Positions 23,887 through 35,117 of a DNA stretch of 64,000 nt are shown here, piece by piece; the stretch's first letter is position 1; each line of letters starts with the position of its first letter. Location of the stretch: the NCBI GenBank assembly GCA_018127085.1, contig CM030728.1:124001-188000 (forward strand). The letters are read 5' to 3'. The notes beneath the pieces are model-generated. The model ran no database searches. It was not told the origin of the DNA and worked only from the letters and a program-made list of their open reading frames with translations. The position numbers and the translations under genes were made by a program. This DNA is from Pneumocystis sp. 'macacae'. Lineage: Eukaryota > Ascomycota > Pneumocystomycetes > Pneumocystales > Pneumocystaceae.

Positions 23887-25923
23887 ATGTATATATAATC
23901 CTTATTTCAAAAAAAAAAAACAGAAAATAATCGAAACCTTTTTAAATAATAGTTCTTAGAAAAAAAACATTCAATAAAAAGCTAAACTCAAAGTCTAGTT
24001 AAGATTAAATATGTTTTAAATACAAATTAAATTCAAACTTAAATCTATATTATAGATTAATCAATTTTCAATTAAAATTTCAGTCAAAATACCCTAAAAT
24101 ACGTAAAAATTCTTTTTAAGACCCCTTTCAGTCATCTTAAAATGCTTTATTTAACATACTATTGGTAAAAATTTTTAAAATAATTCTTGTATTTAATTTG
24201 TACTTTGTCGATGCTCTGCCACCGTTCGTCTAAGTTGTCTAGGTTATTCGTTAAATGATGTGTCCTTAAACATTATAGGTTTTTATATCTATAGAATTAT
24301 ATCATATGTAATATTTTTTGTTCCATATTTAATGTGATATCTTCATAGTTAATATATTCTTGTTACATATTTTTATCTATATTATCTAATAGTTTTTACT
24401 GTTTCTTTATATCATATAATGCTTCATTAATTTATTTACTGTATTATTAAATAATACATTTTTAGATGTCATGTTTTCAATATAGTGTATCTTTAATGTG
24501 TTTTTAATATATTTTTAATTCATTTTTACACATATATTTTTATAATAAATGTCATTTTTATTTTAACACTAAGATTTTTATTTTGATAAGGTTTTTAGTA
24601 ATGAAATTTCTACTGATAAAATTTCTCTACCCTTGTTAAAAATATTTTTTATTATTTTTATATCTTTTTATCTTAATATTTTATAAATGACAATATTAAT
24701 TAGATCCATTGCATTTATATCCTTAATTTCAATTTATATAAAAATTGTTGACTGGAAACTAATATAGAAATAGAAGAAAATATTTATAAATATTTATATG
24801 AGTAAATTTGTATTTCTCCCTATTCATGAAATAGTTTATATCTTTTTCGTATTTCATTTGTATTTTTTTAAGATTTATATATAAAACTTATTTATTAAAT
24901 ATTTCATTATTCTACAAAACGCAGATAGAGAACTGTTGCCTTGATTATTTAGAAAACATTTGTTATCAGTTGGAATTTTTATTATACTGTAAACGAACAT
25001 TTACTTTTACTTTCTAGGTTTTCAAACATGCAAATTGTTTATATAACATACTAAAAATATTTTTATACTATATTTATTACAAATACATTATATATCATTT
25101 CCTTATATATAGCTATTTGTTTCTAAAATATTGAAATATTAATATATTTTAATAGACACATTATTTGTCTCCTAACAGATAGACGTATATATTAATACTT
25201 TATACTGTGTAATATCATAGAAACATAGATTATAACCTATAGTGTATGAATTAAGGTATATGTTATATTGCAATATATATACTATATGAAATCTGCTTAT
25301 AAGGCATATATAAAAGAACAAAAAGATGAAATATTTACATAAATGACTTATTTCTTATTTATATAAAAGATTTATTTAATATACACACATTATATATCTA
25401 TATATTGAACATATCTCAGGTATAATACTTTGACTTATAATGGATATTTAGATTTTAGAAATATGTTTAATGTTAATAGTTATTTATCTTGATAAGTACT
25501 AATAATATCATTTTTTAGTTTTAATATATATTCTTTTAAAACCTTTATTAATATAGCCTACTTTTTTGGATTAGTGCGTGCCATAACTCCTTTCCGGATG
25601 CTTGGCACGAAGAATTTAATGACAAATCAAATAATGATTATATAATAAAAATAAATTATAAGCTTACTTTTACAATAATTCTAATTCAGAATTTAATGGA
25701 ATTTTAAACATATTTTTGGAAACAATTATGTTATATTTTTCGTTTTTTATAAACATTTTTCAGAATTCTGAACACTTTTAAATTTTGTTTTTATCGTCTA
25801 AATTACTAATTTAAATTATTAGAGAATTAGTTCTATTAATATTTTTTACGTTTCAAGTGTTTTTAGTAAAATTTTTAACTTTTAAATTCTTAAATATTTT
25901 CTATTGCTTTTTACAGGATTTTA
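23887..25923. other. 2-kb gene-free region with GC-richer islands
   Basis: Longest stretch without recognisable coding sequence. Most of it is A/T, but several short blocks of higher complexity stand out: ACCCTAA at 24091-24097, about 24205-24255 (GCTCTGCCACCGTTCG), about 24915-24965 (ACGCAGATAGAGAACTG), about 25165-25190 and a hairpin at 25577-25609. It must contain the FCP1 and MADS-gene promoters. A long structured RNA on the plus strand is possible and is discussed as a finding. Confidence 0.6.
25559..25612 (+). ncRNA. Candidate RNA 3' end: U-run (Sm-like) plus hairpin
   Basis: A run of six T followed by GGA is directly followed by a hairpin: CGTGCCA (25577-25583) pairs perfectly with TGGCACG (25603-25609) around a 19-nt loop. 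An Sm-like U-run followed by a terminal stem-loop is the 3'-end layout of spliceosomal snRNAs and of several fungal telomerase RNAs. I could not find a U1, U2, U4, U5 or U6 core upstream, so identity is open. It could also be a chance hairpin or a DNA-level element. Confidence 0.3.
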
Positions 25924-27185
25924 ATGGGGAAGAAAAGAATTCAAGTAAGTTGATATAGAAAGCATTTTTTGTTTTTTTTTTCTGATGATGGTTATGGTCT
26001 TTTTTAGATTAAAAAGATTGAGGATCCCCATGCTCAAACAGTATATTCATATAATGCTATTAATATTAAGACTGTTAAGTTGTATATAGACAACATTTTC
26101 TCGACGTAGGAATGGTCTTTTGAAGAAAGCATATGAATTATCGGTTTTATGTGGTGTTGATATTACAGTACTTATTTTTGATACAAAAAATAAGTGTCAT
26201 GTTGTATGTTTATTTTTTTCTTGATTTTTAATAATTGATACTTATTTTTTAGTATTGTTCAAATACCAGTGAAGATGCAGCACAGGCTATGATGCAAAAA
26301 TATATTAGTAAACGTTTTAAAACAAACACTTTAAAGGTATATTCTAGTTTTTTACGAGTAGTGATGTGTAATTATTAATAAAAAATGTTTAGGGACAGAA
26401 TAGTGAAAAACTTACTTTAAATTCACACGGGTTTGTTTTTTAGATAGTTTTAATTATTCTCGTAAATAATATCTAGTTGGTATGATACTCAGGAAAATGT
26501 TTCCGTTATCGATACGTATCAAGTTGTGTCTTCAGCTAGCAAGGAAAATGATGGCTCTCAAACATATACATCTTTAGAAGAAACTGTGGATGATACTGAT
26601 GGTGCTGAATCACTTTGTATACGGTCAAAGCGGACTTACCATGTTTATATGCCATCATCAGATACTTCGGATACGCAGACATTTTTAACATCTTATCAGG
26701 ATTCTGCAAATGTGTGCAATAGAGATAACATAGTTATTAATTCTAATTGTTTTAATCCTTCTGTGCTCTCTGAAAGGACATATCCTTATTCAAATAATTC
26801 TTATGGTCTTACAAGATCGATATCTGATTTTCGTTTGTCTACTAATTCTCAAAATTTCTATCAAAATACAGCGTTTTTAACTCAGAATGGTACAGCTGAT
26901 GATATTAATCAAATTCATAAATATACATCAATTCAACCATGTTATGATTCTTACTTTTATGATAACTCATGTATTTTAGAAAAATGCAATAATCAAACAT
27001 TAAATCAATTAAAAATGGAGAATTGTATTGATTCTGACATATTAAGCAGTGTAATTGAGGATTATATTCCATCCGATAATGTACAGAAACAATATGAGGA
27101 AGTAGCTGAAGATTCTTTAGATAATAAAATAGATTGTTCTCCAAGCAAAATATTACTAGATTTTCAAAATTATCTTTATTTATAA
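25924..27185 (+). CDS. MADS-box transcription factor
   Basis: Sequence-specific DNA-binding regulator. The MADS domain is split over small exons: MGKKRIQ (from 25924) | [11 protein letters not shown] | [22 protein letters not shown]...[11 protein letters not shown] | [35 protein letters not shown] is the family signature. Short exons then lead to a long last exon (about 26500-27185) rich in Ser, Asn and Asp ([29 protein letters not shown]), probably an activation region. The MADS start MGKKRIQIKKIED resembles the MEF2-like class of Rlm1/Mbx1 more than the SRF/Mcm1 class, but target genes cannot be told from sequence. The exact joins between 26335 and 26530 are uncertain. Confidence 0.88.
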
Positions 27186-27327
27186 TAGTAAATTTTAATA
27201 TATTCAGTATTTATGTATATTATATAGGGCTATATTTAAATAAATATAAACTACAGTTTGTGTTAAGTGGAATTCTGTTAAATATATTTTTTTTTGTAAT
27301 GATGCTTTATCATTTAATGACATAAAT

Positions 27328-29886
27328 TTAAGTGTTTTGGAATTCTTTCAAATATTCACTAATCATAATAAGTTCTTTAGATCCATTCCAAAACATTTGA
27401 CCTTTTCCTTTTAATGTCCGGAGAATACTTTTTGTCTTAAATTTCCAATCGGAAATAATTAAATTACCTGTATGATCTTTTATTGAATCAAATTTTTTAT
27501 ATGCATTAATTAATTCCACTGCAGATTCTACAGTCCCTCTCCATACATCTTTGTTAATGTTTATATCAGACTTAGATATCCATAAATGATATGATTTTAT
27601 ATAAGCCTCTAGAGCATTTAATGGTTTTTTTCTCCAAATATCGATTTTAGCAACAAACTTCCATAACAACGGATTTGATGTTATTAAAGGAGGAATTACA
27701 ACGGTTATTAAATCAATAGCATGTCTTAAAAATCCTTTTTCTTTTCCTGTATATTCATTTTTTATTACTTCTTGTACAACTATATCCAAAATTTTTATAT
27801 CAATAGCATTTTCACCTATTTTATCTGCCCTTAAATCTATGCATCTACGCATAGACCTTACTACTTCATTCCATTCACCTATATCTAGAGATATTGTCAA
27901 GTAATTCTCCCATATTCTCCATGACTCATAAGAACTACTAAGTGCTTGTTTTAATGCATTCCATGCATCGTGCTTTTTTGGAGGGTCATGTTTAAGAAAT
28001 GATAAAGCCAAATTATTCCAGCTTTCTCCATCAGATGAATCCAAACTAACACAACGAGTAAAAGCTTCTGAAGCTATTTTCCAATTATTTAGTTCTAAAT
28101 GACAACATCCATAAGTAAACCATGCAGCATAATTTAAAGGATTTATGTCTAATGATAATCTAAATGCTTTTGCACTTTCTTCAAAATTTTTTTTTGAGTA
28201 ATAGAACTTCCCAAGAGATCTTTGAGCTTTAGCATATCGATTACCAGAAATATTCCAAGCTTTTATCCAGTGACTTGGGTTCTTTTGTATATCACCAAGA
28301 AGTGTCCACAATTTAGGATTTTCTGGATCTAATGCAAGTTGTGAAGTAAGAACTTCAATTGCTTTATTTTCTTTGTTTAATGCTGTCCAACACAATGCAA
28401 TTTTTTCCCAAACTTCTAACCTTTCAAAAATTTCTAATGCAGACTTAATCATTCCTACAGATAAATATCTATTAGCTAATTCTTCTTCCAAAGCCCAACG
28501 AGGAAGAAGTAAAAGCTGCCATCCATATATTAATCTTTCTTTTACAGATGAAGATTCTTCAGAAGAAGATGGTTTGCGTAAAAATGATGTATTCTTTAAC
28601 AAACTATTTTTAGAATCATTTGTAGAATCTATATCGTCTAATAATTGATCAACGAGAACTTGTAATTGTAAAACACTTCGTTCCATAGTTCTTCCTTTTC
28701 CTGCTTCCAATTTGCAACGTATAAGAAGTGCCATACTATATACAGTCCAATTTGTAGGATGCTTTAATACTCTTTCTGTATATGAAGCCATTTCTTCCAT
28801 TGTTAATCCATCATTAGGATTTGTATTCTTGATAAACAAAGTTAGAGCTAATAAAATGCATGCATCCAAAGGACTAAGAGGCAAAGGATTATTAGGGTCA
28901 ATATTTTTTAAAGATTCTGGAATATTATTCTCAATTGATTCAGAAGAAGTTATTTTTATAGGTTTAAACGAAATTGTTTCAAGAAGTGTGTCATCATTTA
29001 AATCAAGTGTTTTAGGTATTTTATGAATTGATTCAAATGTATTCTCAATATTATTCTCTCCTTTTGCAATTAATACAAGTTGACTTACATCAAATGTTTG
29101 GAATTTTGTTCTACGACCTAAAAATCCAGTTAAAATCCATTTTAGACCGGTTTCTTTTGCTGCATTTTTAATAAAGTTAAAAGAAATAGAGTTTCGTCCA
29201 TAATAATTCAAATATAAACCCAGCTCAAGTGCATAACAAGCACGAATATAATATTCTTGTTTTTCACACTCTTTTGCTATAGCTTCCATGCTTTCGAAAA
29301 TGCAATCATGAAGTACTGGTACATGTTCATCCAAAATACGCTGATGCATAAAATTAACTCTTGCTTTCCACCATAAATGTGTTTTACTATATTTAAATAC
29401 ATTTGAAAATACAAGTTTCGATATTAGCAAAAAAATAGGACATTGAATAAGATGATATGGATATACATTGTCAACTTCTAAACATTTTAAAGCATTTTTT
29501 TCAAAATCTGATTTATTAAGCATCATTTTCCACCTCTCAGGAAACAAAATATATGAATCGAACATAGGTTTAGGTCCTGTAAAATGAATTTGTATAAATG
29601 CATGAATTGATGAAATACCAAGCAAAAGACTCATAAATTCTCCTTCTAATGTAGAAGGAATCTTAGAAAATACATTTTTAAAATATTCTGCTATATTTGT
29701 TCTAAGTATCGCTGGAGGATTTACATTATCTTCACTTTCTCCTAAAATTTTTCTTATTTTTGGAGACAAAAATACAGTTTTAAAATCTCCATTAATTACA
29801 GATTCTGAAAGATCTGCTAGTTGTATATTTGTATCATGTCCTTTAATAAATGTCCACTCCAACTTATAAAAATCATCTTCTTTCAT
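27328..29886 (-). CDS. EMW1: TPR protein of the TTC27/Emw1 family
   Basis: Single uninterrupted exon of 852 residues, unusual in this intron-rich window. The N-terminal half is helical with family-type motifs (STLEGEFMSLLLGISSIHAFIQ, LHDCIFESMEAIAKECEKQ). The C-terminal half carries tetratricopeptide repeats, e.g. YAKAQRSLGKFYYSKKNFE, AFRLSLDINPLNYAAWFTYG and AFTRCVSLDSSDGESWNNL. In budding yeast EMW1 is essential and linked to cell-wall integrity and protein folding; in animals the relative is TTC27. Role here is inferred from family only. Convergent with the MADS gene (142 nt apart). Confidence 0.85.
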   Translation of the reverse strand: MKEDDFYKLEWTFIKGHDTNIQLADLSESVINGDFKTVFLSPKIRKILGESEDNVNPPAILRTNIAEYFKNVFSKIPSTLEGEFMSLLLGISSIHAFIQIHFTGPKPMFDSYILFPERWKMMLNKSDFEKNALKCLEVDNVYPYHLIQCPIFLLISKLVFSNVFKYSKTHLWWKARVNFMHQRILDEHVPVLHDCIFESMEAIAKECEKQEYYIRACYALELGLYLNYYGRNSISFNFIKNAAKETGLKWILTGFLGRRTKFQTFDVSQLVLIAKGENNIENTFESIHKIPKTLDLNDDTLLETISFKPIKITSSESIENNIPESLKNIDPNNPLPLSPLDACILLALTLFIKNTNPNDGLTMEEMASYTERVLKHPTNWTVYSMALLIRCKLEAGKGRTMERSVLQLQVLVDQLLDDIDSTNDSKNSLLKNTSFLRKPSSSEESSSVKERLIYGWQLLLLPRWALEEELANRYLSVGMIKSALEIFERLEVWEKIALCWTALNKENKAIEVLTSQLALDPENPKLWTLLGDIQKNPSHWIKAWNISGNRYAKAQRSLGKFYYSKKNFEESAKAFRLSLDINPLNYAAWFTYGCCHLELNNWKIASEAFTRCVSLDSSDGESWNNLALSFLKHDPPKKHDAWNALKQALSSSYESWRIWENYLTISLDIGEWNEVVRSMRRCIDLRADKIGENAIDIKILDIVVQEVIKNEYTGKEKGFLRHAIDLITVVIPPLITSNPLLWKFVAKIDIWRKKPLNALEAYIKSYHLWISKSDININKDVWRGTVESAVELINAYKKFDSIKDHTGNLIISDWKFKTKSILRTLKGKGQMFWNGSKELIMISEYLKEFQNT

Positions 29887-31473
29887 GTTCTTTAATATCT
29901 CACTTAGAATATACGAATAAATAATCTAGTTTATTTTAACTTATTCATAAAACTACTATTTTTATCTTAAAACTAGTTTCATTTTTTTGTACTCTTTTTT
30001 ATTGTTTAAAAAAATATAGTGATAAGATTTTTGAATCAACATTCAACCGATTTATAAAATTTGTTTTAGAACGCTAATGAATATATAGTTAAAAAATAAA
30101 TAGAAAATCATATAATATATGAAATGCTAAATTATATTTTTTTAAATATTAGAAGAAAATATCTCTTAATATTCTAATCTTTTCAATTATTCAAAACAGA
30201 TAAACATTAGCATAAATTAATAAATAAATCATTAAAAATCATCAGAAAAACTTTTTTGTTTAAATGTGTTAAACATATTAACCTATTTTTAGTTCATCTT
30301 TTTTTATATTTTTATACTTATACTAAACATTCCAAAATAATATTAAAAGGTCTTTTTTTCATTTTTTGTGAAATTATTTATTAAAATGCACTTTTAAATT
30401 TATTTTTAATACAAAAGTAATATTATAAAAATGTTTAGAAATATTACTTTTTATTCAAAATTAATATTTTAGTGATTAATTATTTGATTTTCTTTTTACA
30501 AATATAAATATAATAATAAATAAAGATATATTAGTAATGTTCTTTTTTGATTTTCATTTTTTCTAAAATAATACTACAATTTTTATTATTTTAATCTCTA
30601 TATTTTCTGTGCTAAGTTTTTGGTAATACATGTTTAGACTTATAACTGAATATATCCATAATATGCTCCTATTATTCTTTAATTTACTAGTTTTAAGTAT
30701 AATTTATTTTATTTTTAGTAGAATTCTTCAAAAAAATGCATGAAATTAAAAATAATGTTAATGGAACCCTAAAATATATACTTATAAAAATCACAAAAAG
30801 ACATATTATATTATTAAATGTAATTTGTATACTTAGTTTATTTCTCTATATTTTATTCAAAACTATTTATAATTTACAATCTAGTAATATAATTATATTT
30901 TTTTATTCTTAAATAGTAATATATATAATTTTTTAATTATTTTAAATTGTTTTTTTTTAAAATAATTTTTAAAATATTTTTTAATAAATGATAAAATTTC
31001 TGATTTTAATTTTTTAGATTTTTTATTCTATAAGTATTCACTTCATAAAATATATGAATACATGATAAAAATTAATTTTTTTAACTTTCTAAAAAGTATT
31101 TAATAAAAATAACTAACTCCAAATATTAAAAAAAATAAAATTTATAAAATTTAAAAAATTAATTCTATTTAATATTTTAAATAGATATCCTGTACATCTA
31201 TAATGTACATTTTTAAAAATCAATAAATAATTACAAGAAGAAACTAAAAATATAAACAAAAAAAATTAAAATCCTATAAAAAGGTAAATTTATAAAGCAT
31301 ATTTCTCCTATATTTCTCCTATTTGCTCTTTTTATAATATTTTACGATTTTATCAGAAAATAATTAAAAATTGATGACCGATAAATTTGATTTTTCTGGA
31401 TTTTCGAAAAATAAAAAACAAGAAGAAACATTGAATTACTATATTAAAAGTTTATTTTAAAGAAATTTAGCAT
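29887..31473. other. Intergenic, extremely AT-rich
   Basis: Nearly 1.6 kb between the divergent EMW1 and GYF genes. Some 60-nt lines have only about 4 G/C. Long A and T runs throughout; a small upstream ORF lies at its right end. No other gene seen. Confidence 0.7.
31374..31460 (+). other. Upstream ORF of 28 codons before the GYF gene
   Basis: Begins ATG ACC GAT (MTDKFDFSGFSKNKK) and ends TAA, 13 nt before the start of the main protein. Its peptide is less repetitive than the surrounding DNA would give by chance. It could act on translation, or be a 5' exon whose splice I cannot resolve; the only GT...AG joining it is too short, about 20 nt. Confidence 0.35.
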
Positions 31474-34400
31474 ATGGCAACATCAAGTAGCATGAGATTT
31501 GGCCCTGAATGGTACGGAAAATAAATATCCTTGTTTTTACGGGAAAAAAGCTTATATATTTGGGATTTTTAGGATGCGTCAAGGACCACACAGTAATGTA
31601 TCAGAAGAAGGATTTGCGTCTCCTGGGATACCTCAAAATAAGCAGCGTAGTGTTAAGAATTCCCAGGAACACTCATCGTATTCATCTATTCTTTCTTTAT
31701 CATCTCAACCTAATAATTCATCTGAACCATCTTTAACACCGTTATCAGGTTCATTGAGATATAGCAAAGAATTTTTGCTGTCTATATGGAGAGATATGTT
31801 GATGTCGGAAAATGGAATTTCAAAACCGATTGAACTCAATCAATTTTCTCAAGTATCAAGCGATGAAATCATATTTCCTGTATCATTATCAGAGATGAAT
31901 GAAGATGAAAAAAAACTTTTTACTGGGCCTGTTAATAGTGAACAGAAAAGAAGAACAAATGATTCATTAAATAATTCCATATACGGAAATACACGTTCTT
32001 ATATGAATCGTATTTATTCACCACGTAATGAGCGTTTTCTGAATAATTCTCGATTTGATAATCAGAAAGTGCGAAACAAAGATGTAGGAGGGAACTTTAA
32101 AAATTTAAATATACAGAAGTCTCGTGATTGTTTTTTTAATACTTTTAACACAGAACTTTGGACTTCTCCAAGTTTGCAATTAAATTCAGAAGCACTCGAA
32201 AACCATACTTTTTCTAATGAAGATGATGAAATTATTCCATCTTCTGTAAATACTGGGGATTCAAAACCTGAAAATATACACACAAAAGAAATTGAGAATA
32301 AGTCTATAGTTAAAAATATTCCTGAATCATCGGTTTCGCAAATCAATACTCATTTTTTATCACCTAATATTGTTAATTCATCTATGGAGAATATAGGATC
32401 TGTTCCTGGAAGAAATGTTTCAAGATTACAGGCATTAGGTATGTTCGATTCTCAGAATTTTGCAAAAGTTTCATCTCCAGTTTCAGCAACATCATCATCC
32501 TCATTTCAACATGATGATTCTGATGATGTTTTAAAAAAGGTATCAGGGTATATTTCTGAAAATAAAGATAAATCATTCGAGGATCTTCAAAACAAATTCA
32601 ATACTGATTTAAATATTAATAAGTCTTTGGAAAACGTACAAAAAGAAAAAACACAGTTTTTAGGATTATTTGATCCTTCAAACTCTACATTTTTGAATCA
32701 AAATAATAAAAATGAGAAATTTTATGAGCATTTTATTTCTAACCAATCTAATTTTTCCCAACCATCATTATTGCAACCTCAGTCTTCTAGAATAGCAATT
32801 ATGCCCAACAAATTGAATTGGCTTTACAAAGATCCTATGGGTGTTATACAAGGTCCTTTTTCTGCTTTAAAAATGCAAGATTGGTACAAAGCTGGATTTT
32901 TTCAGCCTACATTACTTGTAAAACAAATAGATGATGATGATTTTGAACCTTTAAGCTCACTAATAAGACGTGTTGGGAATCAGAAAGAACCCTTTTTATT
33001 AGCTTTTCCTAATAAAACACAAACACAAATAACACCCTCAACAAGTTTTTGTAATCCGATAGATGGATGGAACTCGCCTGGATTAGGACCTAATTTAGAC
33101 TCCCAGGCATCTATATCTGTCAATTTTGATCATATGAATTCTATGGAGCCTGTAATTCCTGTAATCTCTAGATGGAATCACCAATCGTCTTTTTCTCATC
33201 CATTTTCTTATGGGTCTAATTTAACTATAGAACAACAGAATGTATCCGAACATAGAAAACATGGAGAACAATGTTTGTTGCATTATAAAAAGGATTTGTT
33301 TCAACAACAACCGCTGACACAATTTGCAAATCAACGTCAAAGATTCCAACTTCAGAAACAAACTCAAAATTATCCAGAAAAACGAATGCAAATGAGTTTT
33401 TCAAAGCAACAAGAAGTATTTCCGGTAAAACCATTGAAAAATAATGTTCCTGAATCTATAGTCAGAAATAAATTTTTAAACGAAGAAAAAATATCTAAAG
33501 TTGATAAAGAGTCTTCTGAATTTATTTCTAATTTTAATAAAACGGTTCAAGAACAATTAACAAACATGAATAATATGTCACCTCTTTTTAATATTGAACA
33601 AAGAGATTTGTTGAATTTCACTGAAAATTCTTCAGAAATTATATTTTCAAAATCAGAAGCAATTCGAACTGGTGATGCTACAAATATACAAAAAAAGCCA
33701 CTGAAAAAAGATGTAGAGTATTTGGAATCATCGAGTGCCAGTCAAGTGCTAAAACATTCATTAAAACAAAGTATAGAATCTCAAAAAACTCATACCCATT
33801 CTATTGCACCATGGGCTAATGCTTTGGGTAATATAAAAAATATTTCTTTACGTGAAATCCAGGAATCAGAAGCAAAAAATTCCCAAAATTTCGCACAAGG
33901 AGTACCCATAAATCAAGAATATCCTAAAAAGGTTAATTCTACTAAAAAAGAAATACATGTTTCTACTAATCTCCCAGAAACAGCAACTTGGGGGTTTTCA
34001 GGTACTATGCAGGAAAATTCTCCAGTTTCTACATCGAATCATAACACAGGATGTGTATGGCAGTCACCTAATATTCCTGTTAGAAAAAAAACTCTTGCTG
34101 AAATACAACATGAAGAAGAACTGGCACAAAATCTAAAAACAAGCAAATTTCATGAACAAATCACTACAGATACCATATCTTCATCGTTATCTACTAGAAA
34201 TTATACTAATTCGTTTAAAAAGCCATCTCAAGCTCCTTGGATAACTGTTGGTCCTGATGGACGACCTATTTCACGTTCAACTTCTACAACATCGCGCACA
34301 GGTACTGAAATATTTACATCAAAAGTAGGAAATTTAGACCACAATCAAAAAAAACCGAATGTTATTAAACTTAATAGCATATTATCTACTAATCAATCTT

Positions 34401-34863
34401 CTAATTTAATTAATTCTAATACTTCAGAAAACACTACAAAAAACAGCTCAAGCGATTTTCTTAATTGGTGCAAAATGTCTCTTAAAGCATTAAATCCTGG
34501 AATCAATTGTAAGTTTGCTATATAATTCTTATTTTTTTTAAATCAATTATAGCCGATGATTTTCTTCAAATGCTTATGTCACTTCCGGTAGAGCCTAATC
34601 GAGAAACTATTGAAATTATTTCAGATAGTATATATGCTAATAGTGCAATTCTCGATGGACGTCGCTTTGCAGAAGAATTTATTAGACGAAGATTAGAAAA
34701 TAGATCTTTAGATAATGGAATGCTCGAAAAAAATACTGGCGTACAAAGCTGGACTGATGCCTTAAAATCACAAAAGCAAAAAGAACTTGAATGGAATCCT
34801 GTATTTAAAATCGTTACAGGAAAAAAAAAACAAAAGGAGAAATTAGAACTAAAAAATATGTAA
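31474..34863 (+). CDS. GYF-domain protein (Smy2/Mpd2-like)
   Basis: Adaptor that binds proline-rich peptides; yeast Smy2/Syh1 act in mRNA and secretory pathways. Three exons: 31474-31511, 31573-34508 (approx.) and about 34553-34863. The first join gives MATSSSMRFGPEW|MRQGPHS, matching the conserved MRFGPEWMR start of fungal relatives. RYSKEFLLSIWRDML is the conserved N-terminal helix. The GYF domain is at about 32810-32990: LNWLYKDPMGVIQGPF, then MQDWYKAGFF. The rest is low-complexity Ser/Asn/Gln-rich, with an ALGNIKNISLREIQESE-type helix and a final domain DDFLQMLMSLPVEPNRETIEI. Total about 1,100 residues. Confidence 0.88.
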
Positions 34864-35117
34864 AAAAATATGTATATACTAAACTGAATCTTGGCATTGT
34901 TTTTTCTACAATTTTTTAATTTAAACCTATTCTAAAAACCGTTTAAATATAACATGCCATTAAAAGGCATTTTACTTATTTACATATTAATAAATAACTA
35001 CTAAAATTTACCATCGGAATAATATAGTATCGATCATTACAGTATTTCTAATTTTATTTTCTAAATGCTAATTAAAATTATATATCATTTTTTCAGAATA
35101 TATTAAAAATGATTTTA
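34864..35117. other. Convergent spacer
   Basis: 254 nt between the stops of the GYF gene and SEC7. AT-rich 3' UTR sequence; nothing specific seen. Confidence 0.5.

Noticed and set aside
28373..29026. Plus-strand ORFs within EMW1
   Set aside because: Shadows of the 852-residue conserved frame.
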